From the NCBI GenBank assembly GCA_014360985.1, contig JACIWK010000002.1, positions 1 to 64,000 of the forward strand: 64,000 nt of DNA, given 5' to 3'. Shown here one piece after another: positions 18,314 to 26,181 of the stretch (position 1 is its first letter; every line of letters begins with the position of its first letter). The position numbers were made by a program, and so were the translations under genes. The notes beneath the pieces were generated by a model. It did not search any database, was not told where the DNA came from, and saw only the letters and a program-made list of their open reading frames with translations. Source of the stretch: Candidatus Bipolaricaulota bacterium (GTDB lineage Bacteria; Bipolaricaulota; Bipolaricaulia; Bipolaricaulales; Bipolaricaulaceae).

Positions 18314-19813
18314 GTGACTGAGCAGAAGTCGAGCATCGAGGCGAAGAAGGCCGGCGCGGTGGGGGAGCCCAAGGAGAAGGTGCGCAAGCTCCTCGGGATC
18401 GGGCCGATCGAAACCAGCCACGAGATCAGCGCGCGGGGACGGAAGCTTGCGTACACGGCGCGCGCGGGCGCGATCCCGCTCAAGGACCCGTTCGACGAGA
18501 CGGAGGCGGAGATCTTCTTCACCGCCTACGAGCTCGCTGGCGTGGCGGACCGCTCGCAGCGGCCGCTCACGTTTGCGTTCAACGGGGGACCCGGCTCGTC
18601 CTCGATCTGGCTCCACATGGGGGCGCTGGGGCCGAAACGGGTGGTGATGGAAAAGGAAGGATGGATGCCCGCTCCCCCTTACCGCTACGAGGACAACGCC
18701 CATACCTGGCTCGACCAGACCGATCTCGTGTTCATCGACCCCGTCGGAACGGGGTTCAGCCGGGCGGCGAGGGAGGACCTCGACAAGAAGTTCTGGAGCT
18801 TCAAGGGCGACATCGAGTCAGTCGGGGAGTTCATCCGCCTCTACCTCACGCGGTACAAGCGGTGGACGTCGCCCCTCTTCCTCGCCGGGGAGAGCTACGG
18901 CACGACCCGTGCCGCCGGCCTGGCGGGGCACCTCGTGGACCGCGGGGTCGCGTTCAACGGGATTGTGCTCATCTCCACCGCCCTCGACCTGGCTGCGATC
19001 CGGTTCATGCCCGGGAGCGACCTCCCCTACCAGCTCTTCGTCCCCACGTACACGGCCACGGCGTGGTACCATGGCCGCCTCGCCCCCGAGCTCCAGAAGC
19101 GTTCCCTGTCCGATCTCATGGCGGAGGTCAAGGCGTGGTCGGAGGGGGAGCTGACCCTTGCCCTCATGAAGGGGGACCGCCTCCCGGCGGATGAGCGTCG
19201 CTCCGTGGCCGAGAAGCTCGCTGCCTATACCGGACTCGATCCCGACTACGTCCTTGGGACGAACCTCCGCGTCAACATCTATCGGTTCTGCAAGGAGCTC
19301 CTGCGGGAGGAGCGCCGGAGCGTAGGGCGCCTCGACTCCCGGTTCAGAGGAGTGGAGGCCTTGACCGTGACCGAGCGGCCGGAGTTCGACCCGTCCATGG
19401 TCGCCATCGCGCCCCCCTACACGTCGGCGTTCAACCACTACGTGCGGGCGGAGCTGGGGATCGAGACCGACCTCACCTACGAGACCCTCAACTCCACGGT
19501 GAACGAGAGCTGGGAATGGGAGAAGGGGTCCATGCCCGCTACCGGAGAGGCCCTGCGCAGCGCGATGGCCAAGAACCCGTACATGAAGGTATTCGTTGGT
19601 CAAGGGTACTATGACCTCGCCACCCCCCTCTTCGCCACCGAATACATGCTCAGCCACATGAACGTGGATCCCGCGTTCCGGGAGAACATCGAGATGGAGT
19701 GCTACGAAGCGGGACACATGTTCTACCTCGACCAAGAGTCCCTGGCCACGTTCCGCGCCGACGTCGAGCGGTTCCTTGCCTCGGCGGCGGGGGGGCGCGC
19801 GGGGCCCGCCTGA
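18314..19813 (+). CDS. S10-family serine carboxypeptidase-like protein, no signal peptide
   Basis: A 499-residue alpha/beta hydrolase of peptidase family S10. The oxyanion region FNGGPGSSSIWLHMGALGP and the nucleophile elbow LAGESYGTTRAAG (Ser194) are intact, as are the Asp of GQGYYDLATP and the His of YEAGHMFY. S10 enzymes cut residues from peptide C-termini at acidic pH and are usually exported; here the N-terminus is charged (MTEQKSSIEAKKAGAVGE) with no signal peptide, so a cytosolic place is predicted. The GTG start follows GGGAGG; TACAAT at 18274-18279 is a likely -10 box. Bacterial S10 members are known but poorly characterised. Confidence 0.87.
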   Translation: MTEQKSSIEAKKAGAVGEPKEKVRKLLGIGPIETSHEISARGRKLAYTARAGAIPLKDPFDETEAEIFFTAYELAGVADRSQRPLTFAFNGGPGSSSIWLHMGALGPKRVVMEKEGWMPAPPYRYEDNAHTWLDQTDLVFIDPVGTGFSRAAREDLDKKFWSFKGDIESVGEFIRLYLTRYKRWTSPLFLAGESYGTTRAAGLAGHLVDRGVAFNGIVLISTALDLAAIRFMPGSDLPYQLFVPTYTATAWYHGRLAPELQKRSLSDLMAEVKAWSEGELTLALMKGDRLPADERRSVAEKLAAYTGLDPDYVLGTNLRVNIYRFCKELLREERRSVGRLDSRFRGVEALTVTERPEFDPSMVAIAPPYTSAFNHYVRAELGIETDLTYETLNSTVNESWEWEKGSMPATGEALRSAMAKNPYMKVFVGQGYYDLATPLFATEYMLSHMNVDPAFRENIEMECYEAGHMFYLDQESLATFRADVERFLASAAGGRAGPA

Positions 19814-19869
19814 CGGCCCCACGAGGCAGCTCGCCGCGGCTCTTGCCTCCCGACAGCGATCGTGGTTCA

Positions 19870-20733
19870 ATGCGGATCGTGAATGCTCCCGGTGGGGAAC
19901 CGAGTGCACTGCGGACCGGGGATGGCCTATGCCTCTTCGTCCGGACCTGGCCCATCGCGAGGAAGGGCTGGGTCGGGATCGTTCACGGTTATGGGGAGCA
20001 CAGCGGCCGGTACGACGCCTTCGCCCGCTGGCTGAACGGGCAAGGCTGGGCCGTGGCGGCGTGCGACCTCCGCGGGCATGGCCGGAGCCCAGGACGGCGG
20101 GGGCACATCCACCGGTTTGCGGACTACCTCCACGACGTGGCTGCCCTTCACGGTCTCCTCCGGGAACGCGCAGCGGGGAGGCCCCCCTTCCTCCTCGGCC
20201 ATTCCCTGGGCGGCCTCATCGCGACCCGCTACGTCCAGGAAGGGGCGGAGGGACTGGCGGGGCTCATCTTGAGCGCCCCGTTCCTGGGGGCAGAACTGGC
20301 GATTCCTCGCTGGAAGGCAGTGTTCTCCCGCCTCCTCTCCCGCGGGTGGCCGTCCTTCTCCAGCTCGAGCGGCCTCGTGGGGGCGATGGTGAGCCACGAT
20401 CCGGAGGTCGTGGCGGAGTACGAGCGCGACCCTTTCATGCACAACAGGGTCACCGCCCGGTGGTTCACCGAGGTCGTGGCCGCACAACGGGCAGCCCTCG
20501 CTGCAGCCCCCGAGCTCTCCCTCCCCCTCCTCATCCTCCACGGCGGCGCCGACCCCATCGCCAGCATCTCGGCCACCCGCCGGTTCTTCTCCGCCGCCGG
20601 ATCGCCGGACAAGACGCTTAAGGTGTACGGTGACCTCCTCCATGAGGTCCTGAACGAGCTCGGGAAGGAGCGCATCTGGGAGGACATCGCGTCCTGGCTC
20701 GAATCGCGCGGACCAGGAGGGGAAGAGAAATGA
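19870..20733 (+). CDS. alpha/beta hydrolase, monoacylglycerol lipase-like
   Basis: A 287-residue hydrolase of the lysophospholipase/monoglyceride lipase type. The oxyanion turn is VHGYGEHSGRY, the family's DLRGHGRSPGRRGHI follows, the nucleophile elbow is LLGHSLGGLIATRY, the acid is in LHGGADPIAS and the base His is in GDLLHEVLNE. A likely role is release of fatty acid from glycerides or lysolipids. There is no signal peptide. No good ribosome site precedes the ATG. The stop overlaps the ZIP gene as ATGA, although no shared function is apparent. Confidence 0.87.
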   Translation: MRIVNAPGGEPSALRTGDGLCLFVRTWPIARKGWVGIVHGYGEHSGRYDAFARWLNGQGWAVAACDLRGHGRSPGRRGHIHRFADYLHDVAALHGLLRERAAGRPPFLLGHSLGGLIATRYVQEGAEGLAGLILSAPFLGAELAIPRWKAVFSRLLSRGWPSFSSSSGLVGAMVSHDPEVVAEYERDPFMHNRVTARWFTEVVAAQRAALAAAPELSLPLLILHGGADPIASISATRRFFSAAGSPDKTLKVYGDLLHEVLNELGKERIWEDIASWLESRGPGGEEK

Positions 20734-21473
20734 GCCCGCTCGCCTTGGGGGCGCTGGCGTCGCTCGCCGCCGGGCTCGCCACCGGGGTCGGCGCCCTCCC
20801 CGTTCTCCTTCGCTGGCAACCTTCCCCCCGGGCCACCGACGGGATGCTCGGGTTCGCGGCAGGAGTCATGCTTGCCGCCACCTTCTTCTCCCTCCTCCTC
20901 CCGGCGATCGCGGCCGGGGGGCCGTGGCGGGCGGTGGCCGGGTTCCTCCTCGGGGTAGCGTTGCTCGTCGTCGCCGACCGGCTGACCCCGCACCTCCACT
21001 TCCTCCACGGCCGGGAGGGGCCGGGGAGCCGGCTGCGCAAGGTGTGGTTGTTCGCGTTCGCGGTGACGATCCACAACTTCCCGGAGGGGCTCGCGGTGGG
21101 CGTGGGGTTTGGGGCGGGGGACGTCGCCGGTGCCCTCGCCCTCGCGATCGGAATCGGTCTTCAAAACATGCCCGAGGGCCTGGCAGTAGCTCTGCCGCTC
21201 GTCGGGGAGGGTTATTCCCGGACGAAGGCGTTCCTCATCGCCACTGCGACCGGTCTCGCCGAACCGCTCGCCGGTCTCCTGGGCGCGGCCGCGGTCACGG
21301 CCGCGGCGGGGATCCTCCCCTACGCCCTCGCGTTCGCGGCCGGCGCGATGCTGTACGTGATCTCGGACGAGATCATCCCCGAGAGCCACCGCCGCGGGCA
21401 CGAGTTCTGGGCCACGGGCGGCCTCGTCCTCGGGTTCGTGGTGATGATGCTCCTCGACACGCTCCTCGGGTGA
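20730..21473 (+). CDS. ZIP-family divalent metal transporter (GufA/ZupT type)
   Basis: A 247-residue inner membrane protein with eight predicted helices. The metal-binding helix motifs are HNFPEGLAVGVGFGAG (helix 4) and IGIGLQNMPEGLAVALPLVG (helix 5), matching the GufA subgroup; the loop between helices 3 and 4 holds the His-containing LTPHLHFLHGRE. It would import zinc, iron or similar ions. It is translated with the upstream hydrolase through an ATGA overlap. Confidence 0.92.
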   Translation: MSPLALGALASLAAGLATGVGALPVLLRWQPSPRATDGMLGFAAGVMLAATFFSLLLPAIAAGGPWRAVAGFLLGVALLVVADRLTPHLHFLHGREGPGSRLRKVWLFAFAVTIHNFPEGLAVGVGFGAGDVAGALALAIGIGLQNMPEGLAVALPLVGEGYSRTKAFLIATATGLAEPLAGLLGAAAVTAAAGILPYALAFAAGAMLYVISDEIIPESHRRGHEFWATGGLVLGFVVMMLLDTLLG

Positions 21474-21580
21474 GCCCAACCGAGGTCGAGCCCCGGCTGG
21501 GTTTTCAACCTCCCGTGCCTCCCGCACCGATGGGGAGATGTGGGGAGGGATTGGCGGTAGGATTGGTCCATGGAGGATCC

Positions 21581-21952
21581 GTGCTCAAGAAGATCCACGT
21601 TCGAACGACACGCCGTGAAGAGGCGCGGGACATCACGGACGAGGTCCAGCGGGCGGTGGCGGAGGCCGGAGTGCGGGAGGGGTTCGTCATCATCTACGTC
21701 CCCCACGACGCGGCGGCGGTGAGCATCCACCGCACGCTCGCCGAGGCCAACGCACCCAAGCTCGATTGGATACTGGACGCGGTGAACCCGGACCGGGAGA
21801 GCCCGGAGTACACCAAGGCCGCGTTCGTCGCCCCGACCGAGGTGGGGGTCGTGGAGGAGGGGCGGATGGTCCTCGGCGACGACCAGCGCGTGTACTTCTA
21901 CGAGTTCAGCGGGCCGGCCGAGCGGTCGGTGTACGTGTACGTGGGAGCGTAG
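21581..21952 (+). CDS. YjbQ/UPF0047-family protein, divergent
   Basis: A 123-residue single-domain protein of the YjbQ fold (secondary thiamine-phosphate synthase annotation in databases, true role unsure). GFVIIYVPHDAAAVSIHRT corresponds to the usual PHTTA segment but has Asp-Ala-Ala instead of Thr-Thr-Ala, and the conserved middle block with the metal-binding His residues (HxEGNSDAH in relatives) is replaced by NPDRESPEYTKAAFVAPTEV. The C-terminal YFYEFSGPAERSVYVYV is well kept. A TGGAGG site precedes the GTG. Loss of the likely metal ligands suggests a changed or lost activity. Confidence 0.75.
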   Translation: MLKKIHVRTTRREEARDITDEVQRAVAEAGVREGFVIIYVPHDAAAVSIHRTLAEANAPKLDWILDAVNPDRESPEYTKAAFVAPTEVGVVEEGRMVLGDDQRVYFYEFSGPAERSVYVYVGA

Positions 21953-21961
21953 GCCAGGCGG

Positions 21962-22942
21962 GTGAACCTAAGGGAGGGGGAAGGAACACCCACCACTGGA
22001 ACCGTGACCGCGCTGATCGTCGAGGAGCTGGTGAAGGACTACCGAACGCGGAAGGGGCCCGTGCGGGCACTCGCCGGCGTCTCGTTCCGGGTTGAAGAAG
22101 GGGAGATCGTCGGACTGCTGGGCGCCAATGGGGCGGGGAAGACGACGGCGATCAAGATCCTGTGCGGTCTTCTCCGGCCGACGTCCGGGCGGGCAACGGT
22201 ACTCGGGCTGTCCCCGTCCCGGCCCGAGGTGGCCCGCCGCGTGGCCGCGCTCCTCGAGGGGTCGCGCAACGTGTACTGGCGGCTGTCGGTGGAGGAGAAC
22301 CTGCGGTTCTTCGCCGGGCTGCAGGGCGTGCCGCCGCGCGAGGCACGGCGCCGTAGCGCCGACCTCGTGGCCCGGTTCGGCCTGGGCGACAAGCGGCGGA
22401 CGACGGCCAACCTCCTGTCCCAGGGGATGAAACAGAAGCTGGCCCTGGCCTGTGCGCTCGTGAAGGGGACACCGCTCTTGCTCCTCGACGAACCCACCCT
22501 CGGCCTCGACGTAGAGACGAGTCACGAGCTTCGGGGGATGATCCGCGAGCTGGCCGTGAGCGAAGGCAAGACGGTCCTTCTCTCCTCCCACGACATGGGC
22601 GTCGTCGAGGACACCTGCCGCCGGGTGGTGATCCTCTCCCGAGGGCGGGTGGTGGCCGACGACCTGGTCCCGAACCTCCTGGCCCTGTTCCAGACCCGGG
22701 CGTACCGGGTGAGCCTGCGGGACGGGTTGCCCGCGGAGGCGCGCGCGCGGCTCGCTACACGGCTTCCCACCCTGCGGCTCCTGGAGGCAGAGCGGGCACT
22801 CGAGGTGGAGCTCTCGCCGGATCAGGACGTCTACGCCCTCATGGACGCCCTGCGGGAAGCTGGCGTCGCGGTGGAGGGCGTGAGCCGCGCTGAACCTGAC
22901 CTCGAGGACGTGTTCCTGCGCATCGTGCGGGGTGAACGATGA
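21962..22942 (+). CDS. ABC transporter ATP-binding protein (ABC-2 type exporter)
   Basis: A 326-residue ATPase of the DrrA/CcmA-like exporter group. Walker A is GANGAGKTTAIKILCG, the Q-loop region lies near LLEGSRNVYWRLS, the signature is LLSQGMKQKLALA (LSQGM in place of LSGGQ) and Walker B is LLLLDEPTLGLD. A C-terminal extension of about 90 residues is usual in this group. Two GTG starts are possible, at 21962 and 22004; neither has a well-spaced ribosome site. The permease overlaps its stop by four bases. The substrate is unknown. Confidence 0.9.
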   Translation: MNLREGEGTPTTGTVTALIVEELVKDYRTRKGPVRALAGVSFRVEEGEIVGLLGANGAGKTTAIKILCGLLRPTSGRATVLGLSPSRPEVARRVAALLEGSRNVYWRLSVEENLRFFAGLQGVPPREARRRSADLVARFGLGDKRRTTANLLSQGMKQKLALACALVKGTPLLLLDEPTLGLDVETSHELRGMIRELAVSEGKTVLLSSHDMGVVEDTCRRVVILSRGRVVADDLVPNLLALFQTRAYRVSLRDGLPAEARARLATRLPTLRLLEAERALEVELSPDQDVYALMDALREAGVAVEGVSRAEPDLEDVFLRIVRGER

Positions 22943-23715
22943 CGTACCTCTGGACCTTCCGAGCAGTGCTGGTGCGGTTCCTGATCGAGCTCAAGCGCTA
23001 CCCTCTGAACACGCTGTCGAGCCTGGCCACGCTGTACATCGTGTTCCTGATCCTGTTCACCGGGGCTCGCTACGCCCAAGGGCTGGGGGTGAACCTGTTT
23101 GGCGAGGGCCTCGAGGGGCTGGTCGTGGGCTACCTGGTGTGGACGTTCGCGATCATCGCCTACTCCGACCTCTCCTGGGAGCTGATGCGGGAAGCCCAGC
23201 AGGGAACGCTCGAGCAGCTCTACATGTGCCCGCTTGGGTTCCGGTTCGTGAGCGCCTCGTGGATCGTTGCGTCGTTCTTGGTGAGCCTGGCCTGGGTGGC
23301 GGCGCTCCTCGGGTTGATGATGGTGACCACGGGCCAGCTCCTCCTCCTCCCCCTGGGAAGCCTCGTTCCCCTCCTTCTGCTCACGGTGGCGCCGGTGTAC
23401 GGGATTGGCTTCATGATGGCCGGGCTCGCACTCGTCTACAAGCGGATCCAGGCGTTCTTCCAGATCCTGCAGTTCGTGTTCGTGGCCCTGGTCGCCTTTC
23501 CCGCGGACACCCTGTGGGGGAAGGCACTCCCGCTCTCGCTCGGCACTCGCCTCCTCGGGCGCGTGATGGTGGACGGCGACACCCTCGCCACCCTGCCCCG
23601 GACGGACGTGCTCGTCCTCGTGGCCACGGCGGTGTTCTACCTCGTCCTCGGCATCGGGGTGTTCCGGCTGTTCGAGGGGGTCGCCAAGGATCGGGGGCTC
23701 CTCGCCCACTACTGA
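22939..23715 (+). CDS. ABC-2 type transporter permease
   Basis: A 258-residue membrane protein with six helices and the amphipathic N-terminal segment (FRAVLVRFLIELKRYPLN) of ABC-2 permeases. It also has the family's EQLYMCPLGFRFV loop between helices 2 and 3. It overlaps the ATPase gene by ATGA and would form the export channel with it as a dimer. Cargo could be a lipid, drug or polysaccharide; nothing in the neighbourhood decides. Confidence 0.88.
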   Translation: MTYLWTFRAVLVRFLIELKRYPLNTLSSLATLYIVFLILFTGARYAQGLGVNLFGEGLEGLVVGYLVWTFAIIAYSDLSWELMREAQQGTLEQLYMCPLGFRFVSASWIVASFLVSLAWVAALLGLMMVTTGQLLLLPLGSLVPLLLLTVAPVYGIGFMMAGLALVYKRIQAFFQILQFVFVALVAFPADTLWGKALPLSLGTRLLGRVMVDGDTLATLPRTDVLVLVATAVFYLVLGIGVFRLFEGVAKDRGLLAHY

Positions 23716-23729
23716 GGGGATCCTCGCGC

Positions 23730-23758
23730 TTGGCGCCCAGGGGGCGAAGGAGTACCAT
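23730..23758 (+). promoter_or_regulatory. promoter of tRNA-Asn
   Basis: TTGGCG (23730-23735), a 17-base spacer and TACCAT (23753-23758), ending 10 bases before the tRNA. The -35 hexamer is identical to that of the nfeD promoter. Confidence 0.7.
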
Positions 23759-23768
23759 CACGCGGTAC

Positions 23769-23844
23769 TCCCCGGTAGCTCAGTTGGCAGAGCAGCCGGC
23801 TGTTAACCGGCGGGCCGGAGGTTCGAGTCCTCCCCGGGGAGCCA
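23769..23844 (+). tRNA. tRNA-Asn (anticodon GTT)
   Basis: A full cloverleaf: acceptor TCCCCGG pairs with CCGGGGA, the D-arm is GCTC...GAGC-like, the anticodon stem GCCGG/CCGGC holds loop CTGTTAA with anticodon GTT, and the T-arm is GGAGG-TTCGAGT-CCTCC. The discriminator is G and CCA is encoded. Confidence 0.96.
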
Positions 23845-23879
23845 CAGAGGACGAGACACCCCTTGGGCAACCCGGCCGA

Positions 23880-24250
23880 AGGGCTCTCTGATCGATCTTC
23901 CCCTCCAATCAGCGTCGAGTTTGAGCGCAGCGCTCTGAGGAACCTCCGCGCTCTCCACCATCTCCAGCTCGAACCGGTCGGCCCACGCAAGCAGGGGCCG
24001 TCGCACCAGCTAGTCCATGAACACGATGACCGCAACAGGCACGCCCAAGCCGCAGCCCAGAGCGGTGAGGTTCCCCTGGTCGGCCGCCTCCTGGAGATAG
24101 GGCCCCAATCCCGGCAAGCGGAAGTCGCGCGTCCCCACTGCCAACCGCACCCCGGCGTGAAGGAGAACGGCCAGGATCAGCAGGACGATCAGGTCACCGG
24201 GACGCGCCCGGCGAGCTGGGTGAACGTATCGCTGGCCGCGCAGCGTACAG
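23880..24250 (-). pseudogene. remnant of a NitT/TauT-type ABC permease
   Basis: Between the tRNA and the next gene, the minus strand holds one frame reading DLIVLLILAVLLHAGVRLAV, then YLQEAADQGNLTALGCGLGV, PVAVIVFMD, an in-frame TAG (24010-24012), and then LVRRPLLAWADRFELE. The final block is the typical end of the second half of NitT/TauT-like permeases, where the segment runs straight through the position of the TAG. The upstream three quarters are absent and no start codon precedes the first helix. It is read as a degraded 3' fragment. Confidence 0.6.
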
Positions 24251-24253
24251 TCC

Positions 24254-24676
24254 CTAATCCTCGAACTCCACCACCCATAGCTCGTCCTCGTCCAGGAGGT
24301 AGTACTCAGCCCGCGCCCCATGGAGGGAGAGGAGGACGTAGTCGGGGTCATCCGGCCCCTCCCAGTACTCCCCCCACTCCTCGTCCCACAGCTCCTTCTT
24401 GAGATCGGGATCGGCTACCACCTCAGCCGTGCCAAACACCTGGGCATGGGCACCACCCTCCAGGTTGAGAAAACACGCCGTGACGTGGGGGTTGCGTTCA
24501 ATCTCCTCCACCTTGCGCGACGACTTGCTCGTGGCGAACCAGATGCTGCCGTCTTCCTCGTAGGCCACCACCGTCATCGGCCGCATTCGCGGGTAACCCT
24601 CGCTTTCGGTGATGAGGAGGACGATCTCGCTCTCCTCGACGATTTCCCACAGCCTGCGCTCCGCTTCTTCGTCCAT
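24254..24676 (-). CDS. pyridoxamine 5'-phosphate oxidase-family flavin-binding protein
   Basis: A 140-residue split-barrel protein of the general stress protein 26 type. Residues 1-20 form the opening helix, then VLLITESEGYPRMRPMTVVA, WFATSKSSRKVEEIERNPHV (the flavin phosphate contact region) and a Glu/Asp-rich C-terminus. Relatives bind FMN or F420, but the partner here is not known. It is too short and lacks the substrate residues of true pyridoxamine phosphate oxidase. AAGGAGGATCC directly before the ATG fixes the start. Confidence 0.85.
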   Translation of the reverse strand: MDEEAERRLWEIVEESEIVLLITESEGYPRMRPMTVVAYEEDGSIWFATSKSSRKVEEIERNPHVTACFLNLEGGAHAQVFGTAEVVADPDLKKELWDEEWGEYWEGPDDPDYVLLSLHGARAEYYLLDEDELWVVEFED

Positions 24677-24807
24677 GGATCCTCCTTCGGATCAGACGGG
24701 GAGGATACCCGCGACGGGCCTCCCCTGCCCACGGTACCAAGCCCACGGATCACGGGCGAGCACGCGCTGCATCCCTGTGCGCGGTTCCGTCGGGGCGAGG
24801 TGGTGTG

Positions 24808-25383
24808 TCAAGCAGACGGGCCCGCGGCCCGGTCGAACAGCGTGCCCGTCTCAGCGAGTGTCGGCGGGGCGGCGACGGTGACCACCGGTGCGGTGGGCAG
24901 GTTCGCCCAGCGACGGACCGCGTCGGCCAGGGACGGTCGGACCGTGAGGACGAGGAACGCCGGAGACTTGAGCGCGGTCCGGATGCCGGGGGCGAACCCG
25001 CCGCCCGAGAGCTCGAGCGGGCCCACCTCGTCGGCCACGACCACGTCCGCCGCCTTTGCCGCGCGTTCGAGCGCGGCGTTCGCGAACGCAAGGCCCTCCG
25101 GAGAGAAGAAGAACCGGCGGAACGGGATCCCCGGCGGATCGAGGGAGCACAGGGGGCGCTCCTCTCCCGTGGCGAGGTCCCGCACCTGGTACCCGACCGT
25201 CCCTTCCGCCACGAGGACCCGCGGCGAGGCCACCCCGGCCACGCCCAGGCCCTGGCGCCGGAGCTCCCCGGCCAAGGAGAGGACCACCTCTGTCTTCCCG
25301 GCGCCGATCGCCCCTGTGATGAGGAGGCCCCGCTCTCCCCTCTCGCGGGCGGCACGCAAGGCCTCGAGGAGGTCGCCGCTCAG
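24808..25383 (-). CDS. THEP1-type P-loop NTPase next to xdhC
   Basis: A protein of about 190 residues of the NTPase_1/THEP1 family. The P-loop is LLITGAIGAGKTEVVLSLAG and Walker B is DVVVADEVGPLELS; the family's VGYQVRDLATGEERPL is also present. THEP1 relatives hydrolyse nucleoside triphosphates. A copy adjoining xdhC suggests a part in molybdenum-cofactor or hydroxylase maturation, which is inference. The start is unclear: no ATG or GTG lies near, so a CTG overlapping the xdhC stop (25383) or TTG at 25359 must be used. It is the last gene of the minus-strand operon. Confidence 0.72.
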   Translation of the reverse strand: MSGDLLEALRAARERGERGLLITGAIGAGKTEVVLSLAGELRRQGLGVAGVASPRVLVAEGTVGYQVRDLATGEERPLCSLDPPGIPFRRFFFSPEGLAFANAALERAAKAADVVVADEVGPLELSGGGFAPGIRTALKSPAFLVLTVRPSLADAVRRWANLPTAPVVTVAAPPTLAETGTLFDRAAGPSA

Positions 25384-26180
25384 GGCGCGTTCCCTCCCAG
25401 CAGGCCCCGGGCCTCGGCCAGCCGGCCGTGGTGGAACGCCACCACCTCGGCGAGGATGGAGAGCGCCACGAGCCCCGGCGATCGCCCCCCGAGGGGGAGC
25501 CCGACCGGGCAGTGGATGGCCCCCACCCGCTCCGGGGGGATCCCGTCCCGCTGGAGCTGGGTCCGGATCTCGGTCGCCTTCGCCTTCGACCCGAGCATTC
25601 CCACGTAGGCGGGGGGAGGGTCCTGGCGCAAGACTGCCCGCGCGACCTCGAGGTCGGCGGCGTGGGAATCCATGCAGATCGCGGCGTACGCCCGCTCGCC
25701 GAGCGGCGGGAGCTCCCCGTGCGCAGGAAGGAGCACGACCTCCACTCCCGGCGCGACCTCGCCGCGTGCCTCGGGCCGGCGGTCGTAGACCCTCACTGGA
25801 AAAGCGGCGACCTCGCCCGCGAGCCGAGCGAGCGCCCTTCCAACGTGGCCCGCCCCGAAGACCACGAGCTCGACCTCCGGGAGGAGGACCTCGTAGAACA
25901 GGGTCGCCTTCCCTCCCCCGCACTTCAGGCCCCGGTCCGTGAGGTCGACGGTTTCGAGCTCGGTGCCACCGGTCGCAAGGAGGGCCTGCGCCCGCCCGAT
26001 CGCGTGCGCCTCCAGCGACCCACCTCCGATCGTTCCCTCGGTCTTCCCGCTGGGGAACACGAGCATCCGTGCCCCGGGAAGGCGCGGAGCGGGCCCCTCC
26101 ACGGCGACGAGGGTCACCAAGACCGCCCGCTCGCCGCGCGCGACGAGGTCTGCGGCCCGGACAAGGATCCGCCCCTCCAC
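25380..26180 (-). CDS. xdhC: XdhC-family molybdenum cofactor insertion protein
   Basis: A 266-residue protein of the XdhC/CoxI family, which sulfurates and delivers molybdenum cofactor to xanthine dehydrogenase-type enzymes. The N-terminal part has GKTEGTIGGGSLEAHAIGRA and a CGGG segment (LKCGGGKATLFYE). The C-terminal half is a Rossmann fold starting LVVFGAGHVGRALARLA and ending HCPVGLPLGGRSP. The GTG start lies one base after the TAG of the upstream PLP enzyme. The probable client is the large subunit encoded at 36320-38644. Confidence 0.92.
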   Translation of the reverse strand: MEGRILVRAADLVARGERAVLVTLVAVEGPAPRLPGARMLVFPSGKTEGTIGGGSLEAHAIGRAQALLATGGTELETVDLTDRGLKCGGGKATLFYEVLLPEVELVVFGAGHVGRALARLAGEVAAFPVRVYDRRPEARGEVAPGVEVVLLPAHGELPPLGERAYAAICMDSHAADLEVARAVLRQDPPPAYVGMLGSKAKATEIRTQLQRDGIPPERVGAIHCPVGLPLGGRSPGLVALSILAEVVAFHHGRLAEARGLLGGNAP

Positions 26181-26181
26181 G

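Noticed and set aside
23803..24006. Minus-strand frame ending in GEDSNLRPAG as a small protein
   Set aside because: Its C-terminus is the antisense of tRNA-Asn, a well-known annotation artefact. The upstream part belongs to the permease remnant.
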